DNA of 64,000 nt from Parabacteroides sp900760525 (lineage in GTDB: Bacteria > Bacteroidota > Bacteroidia > Bacteroidales > Tannerellaceae): NCBI RefSeq assembly GCF_049860805.1, contig NZ_CP187555.1:5022001-5086000 (forward strand), given 5' to 3'. The notes beneath the pieces were generated by a model. It saw nothing but the letters and a program-made list of their open reading frames with translations. It did no database searches and was not told the DNA's origin. Position numbers and translations under genes: made by a program. Of this stretch, positions 54,904 through 63,448 are shown in pieces (the first letter of the stretch is position 1; each line of letters starts with the position of its first letter).

Positions 54904-56328
54904 ATGACAATGAAACAGAAGTTTGTTTTAGAGAAAACGACATTTGCCGTCCTCTTGGGATTGTTGGCAGTCCTTTTGCTGGTTCCGTCTTGTAAGACGG
55001 ATGATAAAGTTCCGGATCTCTCCGATGAAGGAACAAATGACTGGATCTATAAGGTCATGACGGATTACTATCTGTGGAATACAGATATACCGGATAAGGG
55101 AAGCTTGAACTTTTCCCAATCTCCCGATAACTTCTTCAAATCATTGTTGTCTGACCAGGATGGTGTAAAGTACGGAGACGGATGGCTCACTTTTTCCCGG
55201 ATAGAGAAAAAGAAAGAAGAAACGAAGTCCGTTACGGCATCCGATTCGTATGGGTTTGAGTTTGCATCCTATAAAGATAGTAAGACTGGATTTTATTATG
55301 CCTGGGTTATATATGTATTACCCGGTTCTCCTGCTGCCGAGGCCGGCCTGGAGCGTGGTGATTGGATTATTGCCGTAGGAAGCGATTCTCCGAACGTCAC
55401 CAATACATCTGCATTCTATAGTGGTGGAGCCACAACGTTGTTGGTGGCCGATGCCGTTAGGGAAAATAATGTGATTACATTTCAGAAAAAGAAAGAATTG
55501 TCGATTGCCGCTTCCCGAGTTGTAGAAGATACACCTTTCCTGAAAGATTCCGTTTATACCATTAATGGCAAGAATATCGGCTATCTGGTGTATAACAGCT
55601 TTACTTCCGGCCCGGATGATGAGGGTGATGAGTATGACAACCGGATGAAACAGATTTTTGCGCAGTTCAAAGCGAAGAACGTAAACGAATTTGTGTTAGA
55701 CCTGCGTTATAACCAGGGAGGTTTGGTAACCTGTGCCCAGCTTATGACTTCTCTTTTGGCTCCGGCCGATGCTTTGGGTAAAACATTTTGCATCATGGAG
55801 CATAACGAAAAGCAATCTAAAAGCAATGAAACATTGCTATTGAAAAAGAATGCCGAACTGGGAAATGCCAATCTGGACCTGAAACGCATTTATGTGCTGA
55901 CCGGAAGTGTGACCGCATCTGCTTCGGAAGCCGTGATCAATTGCCTGATCCCTTACCTCACCCGTAGTAATATCACGATTATAGGGGGGAAAACGATTGG
56001 CAAACGGGTAGGCGGTAATACCTTTGGAACGAAGGAAGAATATGACTGGTTGTTGCATCCGATTACATTGCGCATTTATAATGCCGATCACAATGCCGAC
56101 TATGCAAACGGCTTTGAACCGGACGTAAAGATAGAAGAGCTGGTTGTAGGAAATGAAATATTGCCCTTCGGAGATACGAACGAGATGCTTTTGAGCGAGG
56201 CTCTCTCCCGGATAACAGGGCTAAAGAGCCAGCCGGCGCGTGGAGAAAGCGAAGGCCGTATTTTGCTCGCCCCGTCGTCACTCGAAAGAAAGAAAACACA
56301 AGGCCTTATCTTCGAATCCGGAAAATAA
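54904..56328 (+). CDS. S41-family (C-terminal processing) protease lipoprotein
   Basis: 474 residues (start 54904, or the second Met 6 bp later). Lipobox VPSC with Cys30. An N-terminal cap (NDWIYKVMTDYYLWN), a PDZ-like domain (WVIYVLPGSPAAEAGLERGDWI, about 135-160) and an S41 peptidase core: GYLVYNSF, EFVLDLRYNQGG, and TGSVTASASEAVI with the catalytic Ser, then GKTIGKRVGG. Likely acts in the periplasm or on the cell surface, anchored by lipid; substrates unknown. Convergent with the CARF nuclease gene, 16 bp apart. Confidence 0.92.
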   Translation: MTMKQKFVLEKTTFAVLLGLLAVLLLVPSCKTDDKVPDLSDEGTNDWIYKVMTDYYLWNTDIPDKGSLNFSQSPDNFFKSLLSDQDGVKYGDGWLTFSRIEKKKEETKSVTASDSYGFEFASYKDSKTGFYYAWVIYVLPGSPAAEAGLERGDWIIAVGSDSPNVTNTSAFYSGGATTLLVADAVRENNVITFQKKKELSIAASRVVEDTPFLKDSVYTINGKNIGYLVYNSFTSGPDDEGDEYDNRMKQIFAQFKAKNVNEFVLDLRYNQGGLVTCAQLMTSLLAPADALGKTFCIMEHNEKQSKSNETLLLKKNAELGNANLDLKRIYVLTGSVTASASEAVINCLIPYLTRSNITIIGGKTIGKRVGGNTFGTKEEYDWLLHPITLRIYNADHNADYANGFEPDVKIEELVVGNEILPFGDTNEMLLSEALSRITGLKSQPARGESEGRILLAPSSLERKKTQGLIFESGK

Positions 56329-56344
56329 GACCTCTTACATAAGT

Positions 56345-57463
56345 TTATAACTGAAGATCATCTGCCAGCTTGTCCAACCAGGCTGGCATTTTGTTTAAAT
56401 AAGTACTTCGTTCAGTCAGGAAGTTCGGGGCGAAGAGATATATTTGAAGGTCTTTACATTTATCCCGCAAGCTCTCTTCCACCGGATAATAGCTGGCGAG
56501 TACGGCTTGCGAAATATCGCCTCCGTATGTTTCCCGTACCGCATCTATCTTGTAAATATCGTTTTGCGTGACATTGCCGGATTTACATTCTATGAAGATT
56601 AGTTTCTGTTGGTTGTTCAACAATACGTCTACCTCGTTCTTCGGATGCGTGTCTTTCTCGTTTGTCTGGAAAATAACGCTACGCCATACTTCAGGCGAGT
56701 TTTCCCGTTGCATGCTCCAGTTACGGACCTGGTTGGCAACCAGCGTTTCCCACCAACGCCCTTCAAAATAGAGCTGAGTCGCGTTGTTTTGATTGAGGCG
56801 AAGTAAAACATACTCTCTTAAAGTAATTAAGATAGAACCGTTTCTTTGTTTGAACCGTAAGTTGTTGGCAAAGATTTTGGAGGTCGGCAAACGGTTGAGT
56901 TGACGTTTACAAAAAATGCTGAAGAACTTTTGGATGCGGGCATGTTCCTGTGGATATTGTTCGATAAATTGCTTGATGCGCATGGAGGCTTTGACATCTT
57001 CATTGCTCAGTTTCTTTGCATCGTGATAGGCCGTGAGGGTATTTCCGCTCAGGCTGAGAATCTCGTCATTATTAAGTGTTGTTTGCAACGGATGGTTTTC
57101 GAACCGGCTGAGATGGACAATTTCGCCGTGTTGTGTCAGATAGAAAGCATCGGCTCCCGATTCTTTGGCAACGGTGAAAGCGGCAAATGCCATGACCTTC
57201 GTCCCTTCGGAAAGGTTGTATCTGAATTCGCCCTGATACTTCTGGTGGATCTGGCGACACACTTCAATTACGTTATTCCCGTTGTAAGGTTCTGTTTTGT
57301 AACGACTGCACCGGATGGAATCGGGTAGCAGGGAATACATGGGTGTTTCAATATGATTGGTGGCATCTGTGTAGAGCAGGTGAATATGGTCTGCTCCGAA
57401 CTCTTTTATGCCATGATAGACCGAAGTTATGTCTTTTCCAAGTAGTATTATCTGGTGTTTCAT
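56345..57463 (-). CDS. Card1/Can2-like CARF-nuclease (DUF1887 family)
   Basis: 372 residues, the size of characterised Card1 proteins. N-terminal CARF-like Rossmann domain (about 1-150) with YNLSEGTKVMAFAAF (82-96), where the Gly-Thr-Lys loop corresponds to the cyclic-oligoadenylate site; a helical bridge (about 155-225); C-terminal PD-(D/E)xK nuclease with WWET (E239), NEVDVLL (D279) and FIECKSG (E292, K294). In type III CRISPR systems such enzymes are switched on by cyclic tetra-adenylate and cut single-stranded nucleic acid. All key residues are present. No CRISPR array, Cas10 or other cyclase lies in the window, so the activator is unknown; stand-alone DUF1887 genes occur in Bacteroidetes. 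A TATCTTTG minus-7 box is 25 bp upstream. Confidence 0.88.
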   Translation of the reverse strand: MKHQIILLGKDITSVYHGIKEFGADHIHLLYTDATNHIETPMYSLLPDSIRCSRYKTEPYNGNNVIEVCRQIHQKYQGEFRYNLSEGTKVMAFAAFTVAKESGADAFYLTQHGEIVHLSRFENHPLQTTLNNDEILSLSGNTLTAYHDAKKLSNEDVKASMRIKQFIEQYPQEHARIQKFFSIFCKRQLNRLPTSKIFANNLRFKQRNGSILITLREYVLLRLNQNNATQLYFEGRWWETLVANQVRNWSMQRENSPEVWRSVIFQTNEKDTHPKNEVDVLLNNQQKLIFIECKSGNVTQNDIYKIDAVRETYGGDISQAVLASYYPVEESLRDKCKDLQIYLFAPNFLTERSTYLNKMPAWLDKLADDLQL

Positions 57464-57487
57464 TTGTTTTTATTTTTGATATACTTA

Positions 57488-57495
57488 CAAAGATA
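57488..57495 (-). promoter_or_regulatory. Minus-7 box for the CARF-nuclease gene
   Basis: TATCTTTG on the minus strand. The only nearby TTTG is too close (14 bp), so the promoter may be weak or activated. Confidence 0.4.
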
Positions 57496-57586
57496 CTTTT
57501 CTCTTCCGGCAAAAGCTCATATTTTATCCTTATTTTTGCTATCGGTATAATGAAAAGGCCGTAAGAGTCTAAATAATAAAGAACAA

Positions 57587-57925
57587 ATGACAGAAAAAAG
57601 AAAAACAAAGAATGCCGATTTGAATTTATCTCCGAAGGAAAAATCAATCTGTCCGGTTATTGCGAAAGGGAAAACCAAGTTGTCCAGGGCGCAATCTGAA
57701 TATAATCGCTTGACCAAGAAGATTACAGCCTTGAAGGAGGATATCAAAGAATTGCCAATGCGTGAGAAAGTGATCATCGCTTTTTATGAAGAGAAAGCAC
57801 GCAGCCTTTTTGAGAAGGAAAGCCAGTTGAAGTCTAAAAAACTGAAAATAGAAGAAGAAATGGAAGAATCGCTTATGGATTATTTCTTTGGTGACATGGA
57901 TGATTTTGAAAAGATATGGAAATGA
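57587..57925 (+). CDS. Coiled-coil protein of unknown function
   Basis: 112 residues, no membrane segment. From about residue 30 it is a charged heptad-rich helix (KLSRAQSEYNRLTKKITALKEDIKEL, FEKESQLKSKKLKIEEEMEE) ending in an acidic patch (FFGDMDDFEKIWK). It resembles the N-terminal part of longer coiled-coil proteins of Bacteroidetes, so truncation is possible, but the end overlaps the next gene by 10 bp in an orderly way. TATTTTTG at 57531-57538 may be its minus-7 box. Function unknown. Confidence 0.6.
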   Translation: MTEKRKTKNADLNLSPKEKSICPVIAKGKTKLSRAQSEYNRLTKKITALKEDIKELPMREKVIIAFYEEKARSLFEKESQLKSKKLKIEEEMEESLMDYFFGDMDDFEKIWK

Positions 57926-59382
57926 TCGATTGCTTCATACCGTTCCTTTCGCCTGTCCGTGCCGGACAAACCGTGAAAGAATTGAGAGCCTGTAAAAAGG
58001 TGAAAAACATATACCTTTTATCTACCGTGCCGGATTGCGGCAAAGTGGAAGGGGGTGAGATCTTATATGTGGATTCGTTGAAGAGTACAGCCACTTGCCG
58101 GACAATCGCTTTACATGCAGATACGGATTATATCTTGGTATATACGGCCGGTACGGCATTCGAACTGGGGCTGTTTGCCTTGGAACGGATGTCGGCTATT
58201 GCCGGCGATACGGATGCCGGAATGCTCTATGCGGATCGTTACCAGGTAAAAGATGGGAACTATAAACCGGCTCCTGTCATAGACTACCAAAAGGGAAGCC
58301 TGCGCGATGATTTTGATTTCGGCTCCCTCCTGTTCTTTCGTTCATCTGTTTTGAGGCAGGCGGTTGAAGCGATGGATGCCGATTACCGTTTCGCCGGATT
58401 GTATGACCTCCGCCTTCGTGTGTCGGAGTTGTCCGAACTGGTCCATGTCAACGAATATTTATATTCGGAAGTGGAGTCTGATACCCGCAGGAGTGGAGAG
58501 AAGTTGTTCGATTATGTCGATCCGAAGAACCGGGCGGTACAGATCGAGATGGAGTCAGCCTGTACCGCCTACTTGAAACGGGTTGGCGGTTATCTCGCTC
58601 CGGACTTTGAACCGATAGCTTTCGATGCCGGTAGCTTCGAGCAGGAAGCCTCCGTCATCATCCCCGTCCGTAACCGCATCCGTACGATCGAAGATGCCAT
58701 CCGCTCCGTGCTGGCACAGAAAACGACCTTCCGTTTTAACCTGATCATTGTGGATAACCATTCGACAGACGGGACTTCCGAGGCGATCGGAAAATATGCG
58801 TCTGACGAACGTGTGATCCATTTGATCCCGGAACGTTTCGACCTGGGGATCGGAGGTTGTTGGAACGTAGGGGTGCATCATCCGGCTTGCGGCAAGTTTG
58901 CCGTCCAGCTCGATAGCGACGATGTGTATAGCGGTCCGGATACGTTGCAGAAGATCGTAAATGCTTTTTACGAACAAAATTGTGCGATGGTGGTCGGAAC
59001 CTACCGGATGACCGATTTCAAGATGGATGAAATACCGCCCGGAATAATCGACCATCGGGAGTGGACGCCTGAAAACGGACGGAACAATGCACTTCGTATT
59101 AACGGCCTGGGCGCTCCCCGTGCGTTTTATACGCCTGTACTTCGGCAGATCAATCTTCCGAATACCAGCTATGGGGAAGACTATGCCCTGGGTTTGCGTA
59201 TCTCCCGCACCTGGCAGATCGGGCGCATCTACGACGTCCTGTACCTCTGCCGCCGTTGGGAAGATAATTCGGATGCGGCGCTCGATGTCGTGAAGATGAA
59301 CGGACATAATACTTACAAAGACCGTATCCGTACTTGGGAGTTGCAGGCACGGATCGCTTTAAACGCTCATTCGTCCAATTGA
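57916..59382 (+). CDS. Family 2 glycosyltransferase
   Basis: 488 residues (ATG 57916; the second Met at 57922 is equally possible). Residues 1-230 form an N-terminal domain with the look of a degenerate GT-A half (YILVYTAGTAFELGLFALERM). From about 240 a canonical GT2 domain: ASVIIPVRNRIRTIEDAIRS, IIVDNHSTDGTSEAI, the metal-binding QLDSDDVY, and GEDYALGLRISR as acceptor-side motif. No membrane helices, so cytoplasmic or peripheral. Overlaps the coiled-coil gene by 10 bp. The next operon genes (DUF4922 and MFS) are now 3.1 kb away because of the IS66 insertion. Confidence 0.88.
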   Translation: MEMIDCFIPFLSPVRAGQTVKELRACKKVKNIYLLSTVPDCGKVEGGEILYVDSLKSTATCRTIALHADTDYILVYTAGTAFELGLFALERMSAIAGDTDAGMLYADRYQVKDGNYKPAPVIDYQKGSLRDDFDFGSLLFFRSSVLRQAVEAMDADYRFAGLYDLRLRVSELSELVHVNEYLYSEVESDTRRSGEKLFDYVDPKNRAVQIEMESACTAYLKRVGGYLAPDFEPIAFDAGSFEQEASVIIPVRNRIRTIEDAIRSVLAQKTTFRFNLIIVDNHSTDGTSEAIGKYASDERVIHLIPERFDLGIGGCWNVGVHHPACGKFAVQLDSDDVYSGPDTLQKIVNAFYEQNCAMVVGTYRMTDFKMDEIPPGIIDHREWTPENGRNNALRINGLGAPRAFYTPVLRQINLPNTSYGEDYALGLRISRTWQIGRIYDVLYLCRRWEDNSDAALDVVKMNGHNTYKDRIRTWELQARIALNAHSSN

Positions 59383-59397
59383 TAAACAACGAACGGG

Positions 59398-59571
59398 TCA
59401 TCGTGCTAATAGGCCGTCATGACCGGTGTATTGGTCTTTGGGTCGATGGCGCAAAAAGCTGAAAAGTCCGGCAACTTGTATCGTTTGACCGGATTGCTCG
59501 AAGTTGAGCGTCCGGATGGTCCTTGCTTCCATATCCATAAACTTGACGATCTTCGTATTATTTGTAGGCAT
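59398..59571 (-). CDS. Possible small ORF, doubtful
   Basis: 57 codons from ATG 59571. The composition is protein-like (IVKFMDMEARTIRTLNFEQSGQ) but no family is recognised, and overlapping frames on both strands are also open here. It may be a relic of a gene lost when the repeat element and IS66 arrived. The rest of 59383-59623 shows nothing else. Confidence 0.2.
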   Translation of the reverse strand: MPTNNTKIVKFMDMEARTIRTLNFEQSGQTIQVAGLFSFLRHRPKDQYTGHDGLLAR

Positions 59572-59623
59572 AGACTATCCGGTCGCGTTGCGGAGAGATG
59601 CAAAGAGCATCCCACTCATTTTC

Positions 59624-59747
59624 TGTTTAGTGCCTACTAATTTTGTAATCGGTGCCAGTGATTACAAAATCAGTGTCAGTGATTATATAATCAGTGCCGG
59701 CGATTTTATAATCAGTGCCAGCGATTACAAAATTGGTAGGCGCTCAG
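59624..59747 (+). repeat. Structured repeat element, copy 2 (split by IS66)
   Basis: Four 21-bp units (TAATCAGTGCCAGCGAT-like) at about 59645-59728, flanked by AGTGCCTACTAATTTTG and CAAAATTGGTAGGCGCT, which are mutually inverted. The element continues after the IS66 at 62376-62412 (CTATTTTTTTATGCCTATG). Homologous in inverse orientation to 6655-6815 over its whole length. Confidence 0.7.
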
Positions 59748-59829
59748 GTAAGCATCCGCCCCAGTACATCCTCCTCTAATTATATGTGCTCTTTATCTTT
59801 GTTCCGAAAAAACAAAAAAAAGGACTCAG

Positions 59830-60363
59830 ATGAAAAATCGTGAAAAAGAAATCTTTGAAAACGCCCAATTGTTATCAATGTTGTCAGAACCGGGTGAACT
59901 GAATGAAATAACCTTCGAGTACCTGCGTTACCAATCGGGCGGTGCGGTCCGCTTCAGGATTCACCATTACCGCTTTTCTCCGGAGAGCTTGGGCATTTAT
60001 AACGTATCCGATCTTGTCAAAAGTAAAGAAGACCGGCATTATGGCCTTCCCTCAACGGACCGTGTCTATTTGTTTCCCCTGAAGAATTTCCATGCCGGCA
60101 TCCCGTGCCTTAGCGGCATCGTGAACAGCCGTTTGGGACATTATCCGAAAGAGGGGGAAATCTATGTCTTCATCAACGGCGGACACAAGCAGCTTAAAGT
60201 ATATTACCTGTCCCCTAACCAGGAACGGGTTTACCTTTACCATCTTTCGGAAGGGACTTATGACCTTCCCCGGCAATTTGAAAAACAATCTTACGAACAG
60301 GTAAACCGTACCTCTCTCGTCCGGTTGCTCGATTGTCCGAAAAAAAGGCGTAAAAGCAAGTAA
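59830..60363 (+). CDS. IS66 accessory protein, TnpB-like with N-terminal extension (copy 2)
   Basis: 177 residues, identical to the protein at 11279: an extension of about 70 residues before a TnpB-type domain (LFPLKNFHAGIPCLSG, GEIYVFINGG). No separate TnpA gene is present in the element. A TATCTTTG minus-7 box stands about 29 bp upstream in both copies. Confidence 0.85.
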   Translation: MKNREKEIFENAQLLSMLSEPGELNEITFEYLRYQSGGAVRFRIHHYRFSPESLGIYNVSDLVKSKEDRHYGLPSTDRVYLFPLKNFHAGIPCLSGIVNSRLGHYPKEGEIYVFINGGHKQLKVYYLSPNQERVYLYHLSEGTYDLPRQFEKQSYEQVNRTSLVRLLDCPKKRRKSK

Positions 60364-60415
60364 TATATTTATAAATCAGTGCCATAATATCAAATATTAT
60401 TCGTATCTTTATTAC

Positions 60416-62005
60416 GTGAAAGAGATGAAAACAAAGACGGCAAATAAAGTCCCCGAAGTCAAGGTCCCGCTGGCCGATTACCAGGCGCTGCTTGCCCGAC
60501 GCAAGGCGTTAGAGGAGGAGCGGATGCAATGGCTACTCGAACGTCAGCGCTTATTGGACCTGAACCAACAGTATGTGTGGGAGATTTACGACCTCAAACG
60601 CCGCCTTTGGAGTCCCAAAAGCGAAAAAAGACTTCCCCGGGATCCCTCCCAGTTGAATATCTGCTGGGAAACGCCGGTAGACTCGGCTCCGGTGGAAACC
60701 GTGCGTGAAGAAGCACGTGGGGAAGTAGAAAAGGAAGAGAAAAACTACTTGCATGATCGCGACGGGTTCAAAAAGAAGAAACATAAAGGAAATATCCGTA
60801 AGCCTTTCCCCCTGGATATTCCTCGGCGGCAGGAGATTCTGGACCCGGCAGGGGACTTGTCGTCTTGTCGCCATATAGGACAGGAAATCACGGAAAAACT
60901 GGAGATAGAAAAGAATGTGTATGTCCGTCAAATCATCCGCAACAAATACAAAACCCCGGATGGACGTATCCTGATAGCGCCCCTGCCGGTCCAAGCCATA
61001 GCCCACGCCAAGGCAGGCGCCAGCGTGTTATCCCATATCGCAGTGGGCAAATATGGCGACCACCTGCCTCTGTACCGTCAAATAGATATCTTCTCGCGTA
61101 TCGGCCTTCACCTGCCGGCCTCGACGGTAAGCGACTGGTGCCTGTCCACAGCCCAGGAACTGGAACCAATCTACAACGAATTACGTGAAAAAGTCCGTTC
61201 CTCACGCTATGTCATAGCCGACGAAACTCCTTACAAAGTCCAGGGAAGTGACCGTAAGGGGAGCTTACACCAGGGCTACATGTGGAATTTCTACTGCCCG
61301 GAGGTGAAGAGCCCTTTTTTCGAGTATCATAAGGGAAGGGGGGCAAGTTGCATCGGGCTGTTGCTGGAGGGTGGGAAAGCAGTCCAAAGCGACGGTTATC
61401 AGGTATACGACATCTTTGACGACCTGCCCGGTTACCTGCATCTGTGCTGCTGGGCACATGCCCGCCGGAAGTTCAAAGAAGCCGAGAACAGCGATCCTCC
61501 CCGGGCGGGGGAAATACTTTCCCTGATCGGAAAACTTTACAAAACCGAATCCGAAATCAGGGAAAAAGAGCTTGAAGGAAATGCGAAAACGGCTTACCGC
61601 CAGGCGGAGGCTTATCCGGTATTGCAGGAAATAGAGGCATGGATCAAGAGTAACATAGGGCAGGTGAAAAGTGGCAGTCCGATGGACAAAGCCATGCAAT
61701 ACACTTATGCCCGTATGGAGCAATTATCGCTATACGTGACTAATGCCGACTTCCATATCGACTCCAACGCAGTGGAAAGAAGCATCCGTCCCCTAACCCT
61801 GAACCGTAAGAATACCCTTTTTTCAGGTTCCCACGAAGCCGCCCATGCCGCCGCCATTTTTTTCACACTGATCGGTTGCTGCAAAGAGAACAATGTCAAT
61901 CCCGAAAAATGGATGCAGGACGCGCTCATCAGGGTGAAAGACGAACGCCTGGCAGTGGCTAACGACTACTCGAGCCTGCTGCCTTTCAACTGGAAAGAAG
62001 CGTAA
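60416..62005 (+). CDS. IS66-family transposase TnpC (copy 2)
   Basis: 529 residues from GTG 60416 (or from ATG 60425). Coiled coil, degenerate zinc-finger region and DDE core are as in copy 1, with the catalytic D269, D326 and E454 intact. Differences from copy 1: VREEARG instead of VREKARG, and the ending KEA instead of KDA. Probably active. Confidence 0.95.
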   Translation: MKEMKTKTANKVPEVKVPLADYQALLARRKALEEERMQWLLERQRLLDLNQQYVWEIYDLKRRLWSPKSEKRLPRDPSQLNICWETPVDSAPVETVREEARGEVEKEEKNYLHDRDGFKKKKHKGNIRKPFPLDIPRRQEILDPAGDLSSCRHIGQEITEKLEIEKNVYVRQIIRNKYKTPDGRILIAPLPVQAIAHAKAGASVLSHIAVGKYGDHLPLYRQIDIFSRIGLHLPASTVSDWCLSTAQELEPIYNELREKVRSSRYVIADETPYKVQGSDRKGSLHQGYMWNFYCPEVKSPFFEYHKGRGASCIGLLLEGGKAVQSDGYQVYDIFDDLPGYLHLCCWAHARRKFKEAENSDPPRAGEILSLIGKLYKTESEIREKELEGNAKTAYRQAEAYPVLQEIEAWIKSNIGQVKSGSPMDKAMQYTYARMEQLSLYVTNADFHIDSNAVERSIRPLTLNRKNTLFSGSHEAAHAAAIFFTLIGCCKENNVNPEKWMQDALIRVKDERLAVANDYSSLLPFNWKEA

Positions 62006-62227
62006 TCCCTCCCATGACCAGGCCAAGGCACTGCTTCTTATGCTCTCAAACATGTAAAACGGCAAGTAATAATCGTCTAAAATATAGGATGGCTGGTTAT
62101 AAATGCGTTCCTTTGCAACGTTGTCCGATGGGAACATCAAGGGGTGACTGGTGGCGGTTTATATGTAAAGACGAATTCTTTCACGTTTTGGGCACAAATA
62201 AACACGTACACGTTTGAAACTTTAATT

Positions 62228-62434
62228 ATGAAAATTGGTAGGATGGGTTGTCGCTTGGTTCAGGCGGCAACCCTTGCTGCTTTTATACATATAGTCTTTA
62301 CAAGCGAAGTTATAGCCCAGGATCCTACTGATTTGGATAAGGATGATGTACCGGGGCGGATGCTTACGCGCTCAGCTATTTTTTTATGCCTATGCAGATA
62401 CGTTTTCCTAAGAATAAATTGGGTTGTCCAATGA
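62228..62434 (+). CDS. Signal-peptide ORF reading out of IS66 copy 2
   Basis: 68 codons. The first 47 match the ORF at 13677 except Asp for Asn in DLDKDD. After the IS66 right end (GRMLT) the frame continues into host DNA as a hydrophobic tail (AIFLCLCRYVFLRINW) and stops at 62434. Here the ORF does not touch the next gene, which starts at 62513. Confidence 0.35.
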   Translation: MKIGRMGCRLVQAATLAAFIHIVFTSEVIAQDPTDLDKDDVPGRMLTRSAIFLCLCRYVFLRINWVVQ

Positions 62435-62462
62435 TAAAGGTGTGTGGTCGGCTTTTTTTCAC

Positions 62463-62470
62463 TACATTTG
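62463..62470 (+). promoter_or_regulatory. Minus-7 box for the DUF4922 gene
   Basis: TACATTTG 42 bp before the start codon; no good minus-33 TTTG. It would let the gene be expressed despite the IS66 upstream. Confidence 0.4.
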
Positions 62471-62512
62471 TGATGCGGGAAAGCCGCGGACAACCGTGAA
62501 AACACGAAGTTT

Positions 62513-63448
62513 ATGAATGATTTGGTACAACAGATAGACTTGCTTCTTCTCTATCAAAAGCAGGATTGGAAACTGGCAAGGGAGAATTATGCTTCTTTGG
62601 CAAATGTACAGACGCGCTATTTCCAGGATGATTACAGGACAACGGTTCTTCAGTTCAACCCTGAACGGATTCGTTCTTCGGCCGCAAAGATCGACAAGGA
62701 ATCTTTGCAGGCGCGTCCTTGTTTCTTCTGCCACCGGCCGGAAGAACAAAAGGGAGTGACATATAATGATGCCTTTGAGATATTGGTAAACCCTTATCCG
62801 ATTTTCGAAGATCATCTGACCGTCCCTTTGCGGTGGCATGAAAAACAGCAGATAAGGCCTTATTTCGGGGATATGCTGGACCTGACTTCAGATTTGCCCG
62901 GATATGCCCTGTTTTATAATGGCCCGAAATGTGGTGCTTCAGCCCCGGACCATTTGCATTTTCAGGCAGGAAGGAAAGAAGAATTTCCGGTTGTGAGAAA
63001 TTGGCAGAACATCCCGAAACAGGTGGTCTGGGAAAGTGAACGGACCGGTTTCTATGCTTCTTCCGGTCATCTTCCGGTCAGTTTCTTCTTAGTGTCGGAA
63101 AATAAAGGTGAGGCGGTTGCCGTCTTCGAACTGTTTTACGATCTGATGCCGGTCAAACCGGATGATTACGAACCGATGATGAACCTGTTGGTATGGCAGG
63201 AGGAAGACGCTTGGATTACTTGTATCTTCCCCCGGAGAGAATTGCGTCCTTCCTGCTATTATGCCGAAGGAGATGCCAATATCCTGATCAGTCCGGCAAC
63301 GGTCGAGATGGCCGGTTTGTTTGTAGTCCCTTTGGAAAAGGACTTCAAGAAAGTGACCTTTGCCGATTTGGAAAAGGTCTGGAAGGAGGTGAGTATAACC
63401 GAGGAAGAGAAGAATGAACTCATCCGGAAAATAAGAGAAGAAGCATGA
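62513..63448 (+). CDS. DUF4922 protein, HIT/GalT-superfamily phosphorylase-like
   Basis: 311 residues. Motifs in order: CFFC (70-73), a possible zinc knuckle; NPYPIFEDHLTVP (93-105); and FYNGPKCGASAPDHLHFQ (134-151) with H147 and H149, closely matching the active-site region of Ap4A phosphorylase and GDP-sugar phosphorylases (Gly-x-Ser-x-x-H-x-H-x-Q). Likely a cytoplasmic enzyme that splits a nucleoside diphospho-sugar or dinucleotide with phosphate; the substrate is unknown. Its stop overlaps the MFS start (ATGA), so the two are translationally coupled. Confidence 0.85.
   Translation: MNDLVQQIDLLLLYQKQDWKLARENYASLANVQTRYFQDDYRTTVLQFNPERIRSSAAKIDKESLQARPCFFCHRPEEQKGVTYNDAFEILVNPYPIFEDHLTVPLRWHEKQQIRPYFGDMLDLTSDLPGYALFYNGPKCGASAPDHLHFQAGRKEEFPVVRNWQNIPKQVVWESERTGFYASSGHLPVSFFLVSENKGEAVAVFELFYDLMPVKPDDYEPMMNLLVWQEEDAWITCIFPRRELRPSCYYAEGDANILISPATVEMAGLFVVPLEKDFKKVTFADLEKVWKEVSITEEEKNELIRKIREEA

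Larger units (their letters stand above)
59748..62367 (+). mobile_element. IS66-family insertion sequence, copy 2 (2620 bp)
   Basis: Same length and ends as 11197-13816, with 8-bp target duplication GCGCTCAG at 59740-59747 and 62368-62375. I count about five base differences from copy 1. Inserted at the edge of the repeat element, between the glycosyltransferase and DUF4922 genes. Confidence 0.97.
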
